From assembly GCA_012515455.1 (NCBI GenBank), contig JAAYYJ010000249.1, positions 1 through 31,881 of the forward strand: a DNA stretch of 31,881 bases, given 5' to 3'. The position numbers and the translations under genes are program-made. Below the pieces are notes generated by a model, which was not told the DNA's origin, made no database searches, and worked only from the letters and a program-made list of their open reading frames with translations. The stretch comes from Oligosphaeraceae bacterium (GTDB lineage: Bacteria; Verrucomicrobiota; Lentisphaeria; Oligosphaerales; Oligosphaeraceae). Positions 30,645 to 31,881 of the stretch are shown here, piece after piece. Every line of letters starts with the position of its first letter. Position 1 is the stretch's first letter.

Positions 30645-31881
30645 TCAGCGGCGCCGGTCCTGGGAGGCTTTTTTGCCGGTGCTGGGTTTGGTTCTCAGGT
30701 CAAAGGCCGACAGGGTGGTGCCGCGGCGCAGATACAGCACGCCGTCGCTGATGACCGGATGCGACCAGTGCTCGCGGGTGCCGTAAGTGATCGGGAAACT
30801 GCTGACGATGGTTAGCTCGTTGCCGGGCTTGACCAGAGCCAGGGTGCCGCGCTTCTCCTCATAGAAGTACAGCATCCCGTCGGCAGTGATAATCGAACCC
30901 TTGCCGAGCTTCTCCCACGGCGTATCGTAGATGGTCTTCCCGCTGTTCCAGTCCACGCAAATCCAGTTGCCGATGCTGTTGTTCAGCCAGTTCGAGGCGT
31001 AAATCCGGCCGTTCAGCTCAACCATGCCGCCGTGATGGGGATCGAGGTCCTTGTTCAGCCATAATTTTTTGAGTCCCTTAGCGTTGGGCAGGATCTCGAA
31101 CATCACGCCGCCCTGGTTGTATCCGGCCGCCAGAAACAACTGCCGGCCTTTCAGCAGCGGGGTGATGCAGTTGATGCCGCCCTTGCCGCCGGTCTCGGCC
31201 GCGTTGGCATAACTCTCCTGCCAGAGGATTTTGCCGCTGTCGATGTCGGCGGCGAAGACGGTCTTGGCAGTCATCATAATGAGCTGCTTCTCGTATAGCA
31301 CCGGAGTCACATAGGCGCCGCGGTCGCGGGTGGGAGCGGCTTCCCAGGCCACACTGCCATCCGAGAGCTTCAGAGCCACTGCAGAGGCGGTCTTGCCGGC
31401 CACGGTGACAAAGACCTTGCCATCCTGCGCCACGACCGATTCCGCCAGCCCCCAGCTGCCGAAAGCGGTGCCATATTTTTTTGCCAGTTCGGTCTTCCAC
31501 AGCAGGCGGCCGTCCTTGGCGTCCAGACAGCAGAGCTCGCCGCCGCCGGAATAGACCAGGATTTTTCCGTCGCTGTAGGTTGGTGTCGCCCGGGCTGAGG
31601 TGTGCGATTTCGCCCATTGAATGCCGGTGCTGGTCTGCCAAACCTTCTTGCCCTGCAGGTCCAGGCAGAGCACGGATTCCTGCCCCGCATCGCTGGCGGA
31701 CATGCAATTGACAAACAACTGGCGACCGACCTTGATAACCCCGCTCCAGCCCTCGCCTAGTCCAGTGTATTGCCATTTCGGGGTCAGGCCCTCCGCGGGC
31801 CAGGAGGTCAGCAGGCCGGTCTCCTGGTATTTCCCCTGGGAGTTCACGCCCCGGAAGCGGTGTACGTCTTCCGCCTGGAGA
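30645..31881 (-). CDS. PQQ-like beta-propeller protein, 5' end off window (partial)
   Basis: 412 residues are visible. The frame stays open to the window edge, and the first residues read HRFRGVNSQGKYQ, which is the FRG opening motif of the propeller family, so the true start and any signal peptide lie to the right of the window. GTG 31847 is therefore only an internal codon. Blades are recognisable (GKKVWQ, GRLLWKTELA, DGSVAWEAA, SGKILWQESY, GKTIYDTPW). The C-terminus ends in basic residues (TGKKASQDRRR). It lies in the same direction as the 15-gene series, 115 bases upstream of it, so it may be its leading gene. Confidence 0.78.
   Translation of the reverse strand, partial: LQAEDVHRFRGVNSQGKYQETGLLTSWPAEGLTPKWQYTGLGEGWSGVIKVGRQLFVNCMSASDAGQESVLCLDLQGKKVWQTSTGIQWAKSHTSARATPTYSDGKILVYSGGGELCCLDAKDGRLLWKTELAKKYGTAFGSWGLAESVVAQDGKVFVTVAGKTASAVALKLSDGSVAWEAAPTRDRGAYVTPVLYEKQLIMMTAKTVFAADIDSGKILWQESYANAAETGGKGGINCITPLLKGRQLFLAAGYNQGGVMFEILPNAKGLKKLWLNKDLDPHHGGMVELNGRIYASNWLNNSIGNWICVDWNSGKTIYDTPWEKLGKGSIITADGMLYFYEEKRGTLALVKPGNELTIVSSFPITYGTREHWSHPVISDGVLYLRRGTTLSAFDLRTKPSTGKKASQDRRR

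Noticed and set aside
1..31881. tRNA, rRNA, CRISPR arrays, insertion sequences, phage genes
   Set aside because: None found by eye: no cloverleaf with TTCGA arm, no spaced direct repeats, no transposase or integrase motifs. Covariance-model and repeat searches would be decisive and could not be run.

Overview
The window is a gene-dense, GC-rich stretch (very long antisense open frames, few stops) from what looks like an anaerobic Gram-negative bacterium. The ExbB/ExbD/TonB genes and a LolD-type ABC transporter imply an outer membrane. Several membrane-anchored BamB-like beta-propellers carry the W-P-x-F-R-G opening motif that I associate with Planctomycetes, Verrucomicrobia and Lentisphaerae, and there is a NifU-like scaffold of the GGGtGRT-partner type. 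A member of the PVC superphylum (for example Lentisphaerota or Kiritimatiellota) is my best guess. This is inference, because the window holds no rRNA or other marker.

Layout. Bases 1-323: 5' part of an Fe-S scaffold gene on the minus strand, divergent from a plus-strand pair at 571-3604 (ABC-2 type permease, membrane-anchored helical-repeat protein) that ends at a strong intrinsic terminator. Bases 3684-6716: plus-strand operon exbB-exbD-tonB-like, a small zinc-ribbon membrane protein, and rsmD. Bases 6673-9894: minus-strand alpha/beta hydrolase, aldo/keto reductase and mtaB. Then a 327-base divergent intergenic region and icd (type II NADP isocitrate dehydrogenase, plus strand, 10222-11436).

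Bases 11425-30529 hold the most remarkable content: fifteen minus-strand genes, nearly all overlapping their neighbour by 1-14 bases, usually with a GGAG/GGGAGG ribosome site inside the end of the previous gene. Reading in the direction of transcription: dicluster ferredoxin; radical SAM enzyme; DUF116-polyprenyl diphosphate synthase fusion; small alpha-toroid protein; squalene-hopene-cyclase-like enzyme with an intact DxDD; beta-propeller; NHL-like half propeller; 68-residue Tat-signal four-cysteine protein; NapG-like polyferredoxin with a Tat signal; NapH-like membrane Fe-S protein; three-helix membrane beta-propeller; one-chain NADH dehydrogenase module (NuoE + NuoF + ferredoxin + NuoG N-terminus); another anchored propeller; LolD-like ATPase; FtsX-like permease. 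A further propeller gene (30645-31881, running off the window) lies just upstream across a 115-base leader with two hairpins.

These parts suggest an undescribed membrane redox system. NADH- or ferredoxin-derived electrons would pass through the diaphorase and the NapH/NapG-type carriers, together with a dedicated pathway that makes and cyclises a polyprenyl lipid (perhaps a carrier, anchor or cofactor), with anchored propellers and an ABC exporter placing the product or partners outside the inner membrane. No terminal catalytic reductase, hydrogenase H-cluster or squalene synthase is visible, so substrate and product are unknown. A second oddity is an ExbD whose normally essential transmembrane aspartate appears to be asparagine.
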